Virus record (IMG/VR): IMGVR_UViG_3300004807_000159
Coordinates: 1 to 21,078 of that record
Length of the DNA stretch: 21,078 nucleotides
Source of the DNA: a virus
Direction: 5' to 3' (one strand)
The notes under the pieces were generated by a model. The model worked only from the letters and a program-made list of their open reading frames with translations, did no database searches and had not been told where the DNA came from. Both the position numbers and the translations under genes were made by a program. Positions 1 through 7,600 of the stretch are shown here, one piece after another; position 1 is the first letter of the stretch, and each line of letters begins with the position of its first letter.

Positions 1-3
1 CTT

Positions 4-300
4 ATGAAACGTGGATTGCATCCTTCACAAATTGCCGCTAAAAAGCGTGTGGTTGGAGAGCATAAAAATGATTTACCAGATTATTCTGTGGACCGTGATA
101 GCGGTAAACTTAGCAATAGCGTTGGTAATGGTTTTGCGAGGGGTATCATGACCAATCTGCACAAGGAAAGCCCCGAAGTGCAAAAAGAAATATTACAGAA
201 GGCAAGCCGCTGTATGCCACTTTTTAATAAGGGTGGTTATCAGTATGCTTCGCCTGAAACAGATATGACTACAGTAGGAAGTAAGAGCAGACGAGGATGA
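4..300 (+). CDS. Hypothetical protein, start uncertain at window edge
   Basis: I do not recognise this 98-residue protein. It is basic at the N-terminus and the C-terminus (ends GSKSRRG), hydrophilic, with no membrane segment or signal peptide. The reading frame is still open at base 1, so the ATG at 4 may be internal and the gene may begin upstream. Its stop overlaps the ATG of the next gene by four bases (ATGA), which supports a co-translated operon and a real gene. Confidence 0.6.
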   Translation: MKRGLHPSQIAAKKRVVGEHKNDLPDYSVDRDSGKLSNSVGNGFARGIMTNLHKESPEVQKEILQKASRCMPLFNKGGYQYASPETDMTTVGSKSRRG

Positions 301-536
301 ATAATATAAAGAGTGCAAACGAGGTATCAGGAGTATTACTTCCAGTAGGTAGAACTTGGGTATTCCGTGTTTATCATAACGATGGTGAATTTACTGACTA
401 TGACATTTATCACAGTGACCTACAAATTACTATCAATGATGAAGATGCTTACTTCTATAAACGAGAAAACGGTGAGTCATATCTAGATCACTCTCCACAA
501 ACATTAGGAATTAAAAATGCCAGCTTGGATTTATGA
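297..536 (+). CDS. Hypothetical protein (79 aa)
   Basis: A small acidic protein of unknown function with many aromatic residues (VFRVYHNDGEFTDYDIYHSD). No membrane segment or known motif is seen. It begins on an ATGA overlap with the upstream gene, with a purine-rich stretch (aagagcagacgagg) just before the ATG. It runs 20 bases into the next gene. Tight coupling on both sides is the main support for it being translated. Confidence 0.6.
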   Translation: MNNIKSANEVSGVLLPVGRTWVFRVYHNDGEFTDYDIYHSDLQITINDEDAYFYKRENGESYLDHSPQTLGIKNASLDL

Positions 537-795
537 AAGTCCAGACGGTGGCAAAACCGTTACTCGTCGTCCGTGGGCAAACTACGATGAAAATTATAAA
601 GAGATACGTGTGCGTATACACCAATTACCAAATAATGAACGTGAAGAAATATGGACTACTAGAAACGCAGCGCATGATATAGTTGAAAATGCTTTTATGG
701 AAGCAATGATTCGTGAACAAAATCCAACGGTTATGGAAGCGTGGGAACATTATCAAGTGCTATTAAATTTAGCCAAGCCACTTTACAAGGAATAA
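517..795 (+). CDS. Hypothetical protein (92 aa)
   Basis: Unknown 92-residue protein. The N-terminus (MPAWIYESPDGGKTVTRRP) looks like a small beta-rich head and the C-terminal half like amphipathic helix. There is no signal peptide or membrane segment. A clear Shine-Dalgarno AGGA at 506-509 sits 7 bases before the ATG, inside the end of the previous gene. It belongs to the same co-directional string of small phage genes as its neighbours. Confidence 0.62.
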   Translation: MPAWIYESPDGGKTVTRRPWANYDENYKEIRVRIHQLPNNEREEIWTTRNAAHDIVENAFMEAMIREQNPTVMEAWEHYQVLLNLAKPLYKE

Positions 796-803
796 TTACA
801 TTT

Positions 804-1373
804 ATGCAAGACATTTACGAAAACATAGCACAAAATATTCACACAAACGCACAGATGTTACCATTTATTGAATGGTGTCGCAGAGTTAAACACATCACTA
901 TTGTTGGTTTTGGACAAGGATTGTCAACACTTTGTGCGTTAAGTGCCAAACCAGACACTATTGTAATTTATGATCATAACCAAATTGACATAAGTGATTA
1001 TCAAGCATTAGCTAATGAACATAATGTTAAATTGGTATTTCACAATAAGTTAATTCTTGAAGAGGAAACTATTGAAAACACAGATATGTTGTTTATTAAC
1101 AGTTTCCAAGAAGGAAATTACATCAATACGGTTTGTCAAAACTTTGCAAACTTTGTTAATCGTTACATTGTTATTCAGGATGCTTATAACTTTGCACATC
1201 AAGCTGCACCTGGTATTCAACTTGGTAATGGTGGTCAACCAATTGGTATGATTTTTGGTATAAACAACTTTTTGCAAAATAATGATCCTTGGCATATTGC
1301 CGAAAATCTTTATTGGGCACCAGGTTTAACAATGCTTTATCGTCGTAAGGATTTGTTAGATGCTGGATTCTAA
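804..1373 (+). CDS. Class I SAM-dependent methyltransferase-like protein
   Basis: This 189-residue protein has the layout of a class I methyltransferase of the Methyltransf_24 / cephalosporin-hydroxylase-like type. A glycine-rich loop after a first beta strand (ITIVGFGQGLST, about residues 31-42) would hold S-adenosylmethionine. An acidic position ends the second strand (VIYDHNQID, 54-62). A DMLFINS strand (94-100) corresponds to the usual DLVFIDG, then VIQD (123-126), and a C-terminal IFGINNFL..WAPGLTMLYR segment matches the typical family ending. Motif I is less canonical than E-x-G-x-G and the FIDG aspartate is Asn, so catalysis is uncertain. I chose ATG 804, after the previous stop and behind AAGGA at 786-790, over an in-frame ATG at 741 that would overlap the upstream gene by 55 bases. 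The substrate cannot be told from sequence. Confidence 0.6.
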   Translation: MQDIYENIAQNIHTNAQMLPFIEWCRRVKHITIVGFGQGLSTLCALSAKPDTIVIYDHNQIDISDYQALANEHNVKLVFHNKLILEEETIENTDMLFINSFQEGNYINTVCQNFANFVNRYIVIQDAYNFAHQAAPGIQLGNGGQPIGMIFGINNFLQNNDPWHIAENLYWAPGLTMLYRRKDLLDAGF

Positions 1374-1794
1374 TGTTTTAGACCTACTTAAAGGTTTGGA
1401 TGCGCTTTTAGTAAGCAAAGACCCTACTGTAATTGATGCGTTTACCCAAGCATTTGTGCTAAGCAAGATTGCAGAACCAAATGGACTACAAGGTCCGCTG
1501 CAAAAAATGTATTATGAATTGTGTTCGCTTCGCCGTGAATTAGACCAATTAAAATGGGATATGGAAGCACGTCAAAAAAGAAGCGTAGATGGTACTACGT
1601 GGGTTAGTCCATACCCTTATTATACTACTACAACAGCAGATACTAGTGGATATTGGCGTGAACCAGAAATATATGGTAAAAGTGGTTATCTAATTAAAGA
1701 CACAACTGTAGAAGCAGCATCGCCTACTGACCCAGATGCTTTTGTTCTAACCGACCCAGACACTGGTGATAGCATGAGTGTAAAATATAAGTAA
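1360..1794 (+). CDS. Hypothetical phage protein (144 aa)
   Basis: Unknown protein with two visible parts. Residues about 1-75 are helical and contain a charged heptad-like stretch (LCSLRRELDQLKWDMEARQK) that could form a coiled coil. The second half is rich in Thr, Tyr, Pro and Asp and looks flexible. The start is an ATG overlapping the end of the methyltransferase-like gene by 14 bases, with AAGG at 1347-1350 about 9 bases upstream. Its stop is only 3 bases before the IF-1 gene. A structural or assembly role is possible but not shown. Confidence 0.6.
   Translation: MLDSNVLDLLKGLDALLVSKDPTVIDAFTQAFVLSKIAEPNGLQGPLQKMYYELCSLRRELDQLKWDMEARQKRSVDGTTWVSPYPYYTTTTADTSGYWREPEIYGKSGYLIKDTTVEAASPTDPDAFVLTDPDTGDSMSVKYK
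1786..1791 (+). promoter_or_regulatory. Weak candidate -10 element before infA
   Basis: TATAAG ends at 1791, exactly 7 positions before the A of the infA ATG at 1798. This is the same geometry as the three stronger leaderless-type promoters at 12076, 16727 and 17631. The matching -35 region is poor (CTGGTG at 1763-1768), so this may be chance. There is no Shine-Dalgarno before infA; the alternative is re-initiation from the upstream gene that stops 3 bases earlier. Confidence 0.25.
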
Positions 1795-1797
1795 TCT

Positions 1798-2013
1798 ATG
1801 GCAAAAGAAGAACTTATTACATTTGAAGGTAAAGTAATGGAAGTTTTACCAAATGGTGTATTCAGGGTAGAAATTAACGAGCATATTGTGCTTGCATACA
1901 CAAGTGGTAATATTCGTAAAAATAAAATTAAAATTATTCAAGATGATCGTGTAAGCGTTGAACTAAGTCCGTATGATTTAACCCGTGGCAGAATAGTTTA
2001 TAGGTTTAAATAA
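1798..2013 (+). CDS. infA: Translation initiation factor IF-1, phage-encoded
   Basis: A complete 71-residue IF-1, one residue shorter than the 72 of E. coli, and a single OB-fold domain. Diagnostic stretches are the MAKEE start, [20 protein letters not shown] and the C-terminal [18 protein letters not shown], which align end to end with bacterial IF-1 (LPNTMFRVE, SGKMRKNYIRI, VELTPYDLSKGRIVFRSR). IF-1 binds the 30S A site and works with IF-2 and IF-3 in start-site selection. The basic residues that contact 16S rRNA look retained, so it is probably functional. It lies in a phage gene string between an unknown protein and an IscA-like gene. No Shine-Dalgarno precedes the ATG; a weak -10-like TATAAG lies 7 positions upstream. 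It may replace or supplement host IF-1 during infection (inference). Confidence 0.93.
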   Translation: MAKEELITFEGKVMEVLPNGVFRVEINEHIVLAYTSGNIRKNKIKIIQDDRVSVELSPYDLTRGRIVYRFK

Positions 2014-2014
2014 A

Positions 2015-2362
2015 ATGCAAGCAGTAACACTAACAGAAGCAGCAAGAACACATATTCGTCGTACTCTTATTGACATTGATAAACCATATCTTGTATTTGG
2101 ATTACAAGGTGGTGGTTGTGCTGGTTTTGAATATTTTTGGTTGCCAGCAGATGATGAACTTTATTTTGAAAAGGGTTCACCAGATATTGATGAAAAAATT
2201 AGTGTAGGCGAAGGCAAAACTCTCATTGTAGATGGAACTTCACTTGTTTATCTTATTGGCAGTGAAATAGATTACAAAAATGATTTTATCAGCAGCCAAT
2301 TGGTTGTTAACAACCCAATGGCAAAAAGTAGCTGTGGTTGTGGAACAAGTATAAGTGTTTAA
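2015..2362 (+). CDS. A-type Fe-S cluster carrier (IscA/HesB-like)
   Basis: A 115-residue A-type carrier protein. It holds the three conserved cysteines of the family: Cys35 in GGGCAGFEY, and Cys107 and Cys109 in the C-terminal SSCGCGTS. The N-terminal VTLTEAARTHIR and the segment VDGTSLVYLIGSEIDYKND also match IscA/ErpA/HesB. Such proteins bind iron or [2Fe-2S]/[4Fe-4S] clusters and pass them to target enzymes. HesB/IscA-like genes are known from marine T4-like phages, so this is typical cargo. The start is 2 bases after the infA stop with only a weak SD (TAGG at 2001-2004), suggesting coupling to infA. A terminator-like hairpin follows directly. Confidence 0.92.
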   Translation: MQAVTLTEAARTHIRRTLIDIDKPYLVFGLQGGGCAGFEYFWLPADDELYFEKGSPDIDEKISVGEGKTLIVDGTSLVYLIGSEIDYKNDFISSQLVVNNPMAKSSCGCGTSISV

Positions 2363-2370
2363 GAAAAAAA

Positions 2371-2400
2371 CTCCTGCTAAATAATAGCGCAGGAGTTTTT
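2371..2400 (+). terminator. Rho-independent terminator that also masks the next SD
   Basis: A perfect 7-bp inverted repeat, CTCCTGC (2371-2377) and GCAGGAG (2389-2395), is flanked by an A-run and followed by TTTTT. The pairing extends through AAAAA/TTTTT. It ends the infA-iscA-like unit. The right arm contains the AGGAG (2391-2395) that is the Shine-Dalgarno of the gene starting at 2402, so read-through RNA would have this site paired. The loop carries a late-promoter-like core. Confidence 0.85.
2376..2383 (+). promoter_or_regulatory. T4-late-like promoter inside the terminator hairpin
   Basis: GCTAAATA matches six of eight positions of the T4 late consensus TATAAATA and retains the TAAATA core. 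A start about 6 bases downstream (near 2389) would give RNA lacking the left hairpin arm, leaving AGGAG free 6 bases before the ATG at 2402. The position is similar to that of the other late-type candidates in this window. Confidence 0.5.
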
Positions 2401-2401
2401 G

Positions 2402-4609
2402 ATGGTACAAGAGGTTATCAACGTTGGTGCGTTTGCTAATGATGGCACTGGCGATCCGCTAAGAACAGCATTACTTAAAACAAATAATAATTTTAGTCGT
2501 CTATTCAGCACAGTTGGTGCAGTTGACACTTATAGCACTTTTACTCCTGGTGCCAATCTTGTTCTTGCTCCTACATATAATGCTAATGTTTTAGTAGTTT
2601 CAGGTAGTGCATTAGTTGCTAATTCTACTTGGTTTACAAGTATGACTGCAAATAACGCTACTTTTTATGGTCAAATTACTACAAATAGTGTTTATCCTAT
2701 AATTGGCAATTTAAGCGGAACTGCAAGTAGTGCAACCGTAGCAACTACTGCTCTTTATGCCACTACAAGTGGCACTGCAATTATTGCACAAAATTTTACA
2801 GGTAATAATTTACCAAATGTTAATACAATTGGTAATTTGATTTCAGTTAATATAGCTATTGCAAATATTGGAACACTTAATAGCAATAGTAATCTTTATG
2901 TAACTGGTAATATTGTTGCTGGTCCTACAAGTTATGTTCTTGGTAATGGTTACTTCTTAAGTGGTTTAAGTGTTGGTCCAGCAAGTTATGGCAATAGTAA
3001 TGCTGCTGCTTATTTTGCAACTTACACTGGTAATATCAGTGCAGGTAATTTAAATGTTACAAGCAATGTTTATGCAGGCAATATTGTTTCCAACACAATT
3101 ACTACATTGAGTGGCAGTGGTGCAAACTTAACAATCGACCCTGATGGTATTGCTGATTTAGTTGTAAGCAGTGCAACAGAAGTTTATTTGCTAAGCACAG
3201 CGGTAAGCAACTCTTACACAAATGGTGCACTTGTCACTCTTGGTGGCGTTGGTGTCACTGGTAATATCAATGCAAGTGGCAATGTAAATGCTGCTAACTT
3301 AACTGCAACAAGTAATATAACTGTTACTGGCGGCAATGTTTATGCTGGTAATCTTTTATCAACTTACGACATTATTGTTGGACCACCTGGCACAGTTCCT
3401 ACAGCTAATTTAACAGCACAATTTGTTGACAATAGCATTTATTATACGCAGATCAATATCCAAAATATCGGTAATGGAAGCAGCACAAGTGCCGATATCG
3501 TTGCAACAGCGAATAATGGTAACGATAGCGCATACTATGTTGACCTTGGTATCAATGCTAACAATTACAATAACAGCAGTTATACAATCACTTATCCAAA
3601 TGATTCATATCTATACAGCAATGGTGGAAACATAGCAATTGGAACACAAACTGTTGGTAAAGCAATTGTGTTCCATACTGATGGCACTTTTGCAGCAAAT
3701 GAAGCTGGTCGTATTACAAGTGGTCGTTGGGTTGTTGGTGGCACAGATGATGGTGGAACTAAGTTACAAGTTACAGGGAATGCTAAAGTTTCAAGTAATT
3801 TAAGCGTTGGTAATTTAACTTCAACTGGAAATGTTACATCTACATTCTATTATGGTAATGGCAGCACACTTACTGGAATGTATGGTAATACACAAACCAG
3901 TGCTTATATTGGAACTTACTTGCCAACATATACTGGCAATTTAACTGCTGGCAATTTGGTGGCTACAGGAAATGTTGGCGGAACTTATTTTATAGGTAAT
4001 GGTAGTTTACTAACAGGGTTGTATAGCAATGCAACTGCAGCTGCTTATCTTCCAACTTATAGTGGAAATATTAATGCTGGCAACGTTAATACAACAGGCA
4101 ATGTTAATGCTACATATTTTGTTGGTAGCGCACAATATCTAACAGGTTTGTATAGTAATGCAAGTGTAGCAAATTATCTACCAACTTATTATCAAAATGC
4201 AAATATTGCTGCAAATGGTGTATCCAGTGCATCATATGTTTTAGGTTATATCTCTATCAATGGATATAATTTCTCTAATCTTGCAAATACATCTTCTAAT
4301 ACTGTAACATTATACGGTAACGTATCTACATTGATTTTAGATTATACACTTGGTCAGACAGTAGCGATTGCAAACGTTTATCTGCCAGCAAATGCTAATA
4401 TAAGTGATGGAACTAAAATTACTATCAGTAGCAATATCAACGTAAGCAGTTTACGCATTATTGCAAATGATAGCACAGTGCAAGGTAACGTTACCAGTAT
4501 AAGTCCTACAACTCCTTATAGTTGGCATTATGTAAAATATGCACCTTTCAATGGAAATCCTATTCCACAGCAATTGCCTGGTGGTCCACGTTGGATACGT
4601 GTTGGATAA
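2402..4609 (+). CDS. Large repeat-rich tail fibre or baseplate protein
   Basis: A 735-residue virion-type protein, very rich in Asn, Gly, Ser, Thr and Ala. The N-terminus (INVGAFANDGTGDPLRTAL then NNNFSRLF) is a motif I associate with tail or baseplate proteins of marine T4-like phages. The middle holds many TGNxxAGN and GNLxxTGNV segments suggesting a beta-helical fibre, plus NGALVTLGGVGVTGNI. From about residue 482 to 600 there are three copies of a YFxGNGSxLTGLY..YLPTY unit. The last about 100 residues form a different, likely globular tip ending PGGPRWIRVG. I chose the ATG at 2402, which has AGGAG 6 bases upstream, over a TTG at 2399. It is expected to be expressed late. Confidence 0.78.
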   Translation: MVQEVINVGAFANDGTGDPLRTALLKTNNNFSRLFSTVGAVDTYSTFTPGANLVLAPTYNANVLVVSGSALVANSTWFTSMTANNATFYGQITTNSVYPIIGNLSGTASSATVATTALYATTSGTAIIAQNFTGNNLPNVNTIGNLISVNIAIANIGTLNSNSNLYVTGNIVAGPTSYVLGNGYFLSGLSVGPASYGNSNAAAYFATYTGNISAGNLNVTSNVYAGNIVSNTITTLSGSGANLTIDPDGIADLVVSSATEVYLLSTAVSNSYTNGALVTLGGVGVTGNINASGNVNAANLTATSNITVTGGNVYAGNLLSTYDIIVGPPGTVPTANLTAQFVDNSIYYTQINIQNIGNGSSTSADIVATANNGNDSAYYVDLGINANNYNNSSYTITYPNDSYLYSNGGNIAIGTQTVGKAIVFHTDGTFAANEAGRITSGRWVVGGTDDGGTKLQVTGNAKVSSNLSVGNLTSTGNVTSTFYYGNGSTLTGMYGNTQTSAYIGTYLPTYTGNLTAGNLVATGNVGGTYFIGNGSLLTGLYSNATAAAYLPTYSGNINAGNVNTTGNVNATYFVGSAQYLTGLYSNASVANYLPTYYQNANIAANGVSSASYVLGYISINGYNFSNLANTSSNTVTLYGNVSTLILDYTLGQTVAIANVYLPANANISDGTKITISSNINVSSLRIIANDSTVQGNVTSISPTTPYSWHYVKYAPFNGNPIPQQLPGGPRWIRVG
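3845..4200 (+). repeat. Tandem protein repeats within the fibre gene
   Basis: Three successive units begin FYYGNGSTLTGMY (base 3845), YFIGNGSLLTGLY (3986) and YFVGSAQYLTGLY (4115), each followed by ..YLPTY. Periods are 47 and 43 residues (141 and 129 bases); the last unit is short. The amino-acid pattern is conserved more than the DNA. A diverged copy (YVLGNGYFLSGL) lies earlier in the gene. They probably form repeated beta structure along a fibre shaft. Confidence 0.75.
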
Positions 4610-4612
4610 TCG

Positions 4613-4636
4613 CCTAAATATCTGTGCGGAGCAGAT
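4613..4636 (+). promoter_or_regulatory. T4-late-like promoter overlapping a small hairpin
   Basis: CCTAAATA (4613-4620) matches six of eight positions of TATAAATA. The inverted repeat ATCTGT (4620-4625) / GCAGAT (4631-4636), with one G-T pair, places the SD GGAG (4628-4631) in and beside a 5-base loop. RNA started near 4626 would lack the left arm. The ATG of the next gene is at 4642. Confidence 0.45.
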
Positions 4637-4641
4637 ACTAA

Positions 4642-7600
4642 ATGTCTAACTATAATGGTTTAGCCACCAATTTTCAACTTGGTCGTCTTATAAATGTAAG
4701 TGATAGTTGGACCTTTTTAAACAATGTTCCTATCAATAACACAGTTGCTAACACAGTTAATTTTACTGCTGTTGGTATCCCTTATCATGGCTATGGCAGC
4801 ATTTACACATCTACCATTGCTCTCGCACAATACTTTAATCGTAGTTGGGTTGATAATAGCGGCAAAAGTCTAACTGCAAATCCCACAACTACTGGACAGC
4901 AACTTATAGGTTTTGCACTTAATGGTGTTGCACTTTATCCACCTGCAATAGATGCATTGCCACCTTTTGGTTTTACAACACCTTTAGGTTTTCATTTTGA
5001 TCAAACCTATGCAAATGGCATACGTCAAAATCAAATTGATAATGGCCAACATTGGTATAAACAAGATTTAGCAGGTGGTCGTGCAACTACAAGTGGTCGT
5101 TATTTTTATAATGATTACAGTTTTGCGCCAATTTGGGAAAGTGGTTTAGGTGGTCGTCCATATAGCAGCACAGTGCATGGTTTACCAGAAATAGAAGTAA
5201 TTCCGTATCTTAACGATGGTTTATATCATCCCGATGGTCATAGTAAAATCATTGGTTTTAGTTTAGATGGATTCCCGATTTATGGTCCAGTTGGTTACAT
5301 TAATCCACTAGACAATACAAGTGGCACCAAAAATATGTCTAGTGGTTATGGTTTAAAATCATCTAGTTATCGTTCTGCTACTACTGCTTACAACTTAACA
5401 ACTTATCCAATGGGAATGTTTGTTGAAGATTATCAATATAATGGTGGTGGTGACCTTGATGAACACAACGGTCGTTACTGCGTAACACCAGATTACCCAA
5501 GTGGCACATATGCCTATTTTTGCACAGTAGATAACTCTGGAACACCAGTATATCCTTATATTGTTGGTAATACTCTATTTCAACAAATAGATGTTTTATC
5601 ACAAGAAACAGCACAAGGTTATGCAACAGGATATCCAGAGTGGGTGACACCCAGTGGAAATCTTGGTAAAATTCCTGCACTCAATTATTTCCAATTAGAT
5701 TTACAAGCAGTTGATCCCACTGGTCAACCAGATGGAAAAGACGTAAATTATAAATTAATCGCTGGCAAATTACCTGCGGGTTTGCAAATAGATAGCAGCG
5801 GTCAAGTTGTTGGAAATCCAAAGGACACTTACACAATTGACGGTGTTCCAGAAGCAGTGACACAAGATAGAACTAGCACTTTTACTGTTCGTGCTATAAG
5901 TTCAAGTGGTAAAATAACTGATCGTAGCTTTACAATTACTGTAACAGGTAATTTTCCACCCCAATTGTTAACAAGTAATTATTCTACTTTAGGTGAATTT
6001 TTAGATGGAACGGTTATTAGTATCCAATTAAGTTCAAGCGATTTAAACAATGATACACTTACATATTCCCTATTAACTGGTTCCTTACCTTATGGCACAA
6101 GTTTAAGCAGCGATGGTTTAATCAGCGGTCCACTTATTCCAAATTATGTTCCACCAAATGGTTGGGACAACGATACAAGTTCATGGGATGCAACTGGATG
6201 GGATCAAACTGGTATTGCACTTACACCTGGTGAATCTTATAATAACATAGCAAAAATAACTTATTTCTTTACTATTCAGGTAAGTGACGGTAAAAGTTTC
6301 GATATTAAAAATTACAATATCATTGTTAACAACCATGCTGCAATAACAGCAGATAACTCATTATTAACTGATGATGATGCTAATGTAAGCAGCGATACTT
6401 CAAATTACCGTTTGCCAATTTTGCTTACAACATCACTTGGCGACTATTCAACATTTACAAGTGGAAATTATTTCTCATTTAAATTTGAAGGTATAGACTA
6501 TGATAATATTGGTGTTGGATACAGTGTTGTAGGTGTTAGTGGCACAGGTTGGGACGCAGATGGCGTTGCATTTGATACAAGCCCATGGGACCAAAGCAAT
6601 TTTTATCTACCACCTGGTTTGAGTTTAGATAGCAATACAGGATGGCTTACTGGATTTGTTCCACCTCAATCTTATGTTACTAAAACTTATAGTTTTGGTA
6701 TTCAAGTTTACAGTTTAGTTGATAACAATGTTGTTAGCCAATATAGAATATTTGATATTACAATTTTGGGTGCGCTATCACTTGGCGTAAATTGGATTAC
6801 TCCATCAAATCTTGGTTCTATAAACGGCGGAGAAGTAAGTCAATTATATGTTGATGCAGTTGCGGCAAGTGGTCGTCAACTTTACTATTCATTAGCAAGC
6901 GGCAGTCGTATTCCTCAAGGGTTAACATTATTGCCAGATGGAAATATAAGTGGACGAGTTAGCTTTCAAGAATTTAGTTTAGACAAAGGAACAACTACTT
7001 TTGATGTTGTCAATAGTGAACTTGGAATAGTATCTGCACCAACAACTATTGACCGAACTTACAAACTTATCGTAAATGCAAGTGATTACAGTAGTTCTAT
7101 TAATGGACAAAAAACTTTTACGTTAACCGTAAACACAGTTACATATTCACCATATGATAATCTTTATTTGGCCTGTTATCCTAGTGTTGACAAACGCACA
7201 ATTTTGAATAGTATTTTAGGCAACACTGATTACTTTAAGCTAGAAGACATCTATAGACCCAATGATCCTTATTTTGGAATTCAAAAAGATATTAAAATCT
7301 TAGTCGGTTATGGATTAACGCCAAGTGAAGCAAGTGCTTATATTGCAGCTATGCAAACACGCCATTATAATAAACGTTTTTATTTTGGTGATTATCACTA
7401 TGCAAGTGCAACTGATAGCACTGGCAATCCACTTTATGATGTGATTTATGTTGACTTAATAGAAGATACAAAAACTTATTCAGTTGTTAATGGAGTTACA
7501 GTAGGAAATGTGCCACAAGGTAGCTTTTTAGACAAAAATGGTAATAGATTGTATACAAATGATTTGTCACTGATGTTTAATGATTTGATAGTAGCTATTG

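Noticed and set aside
3845-4200. CRISPR-like or non-coding tandem repeat
   Set aside because: The periodicity is at protein level inside one long frame, with diverged DNA and unequal periods.
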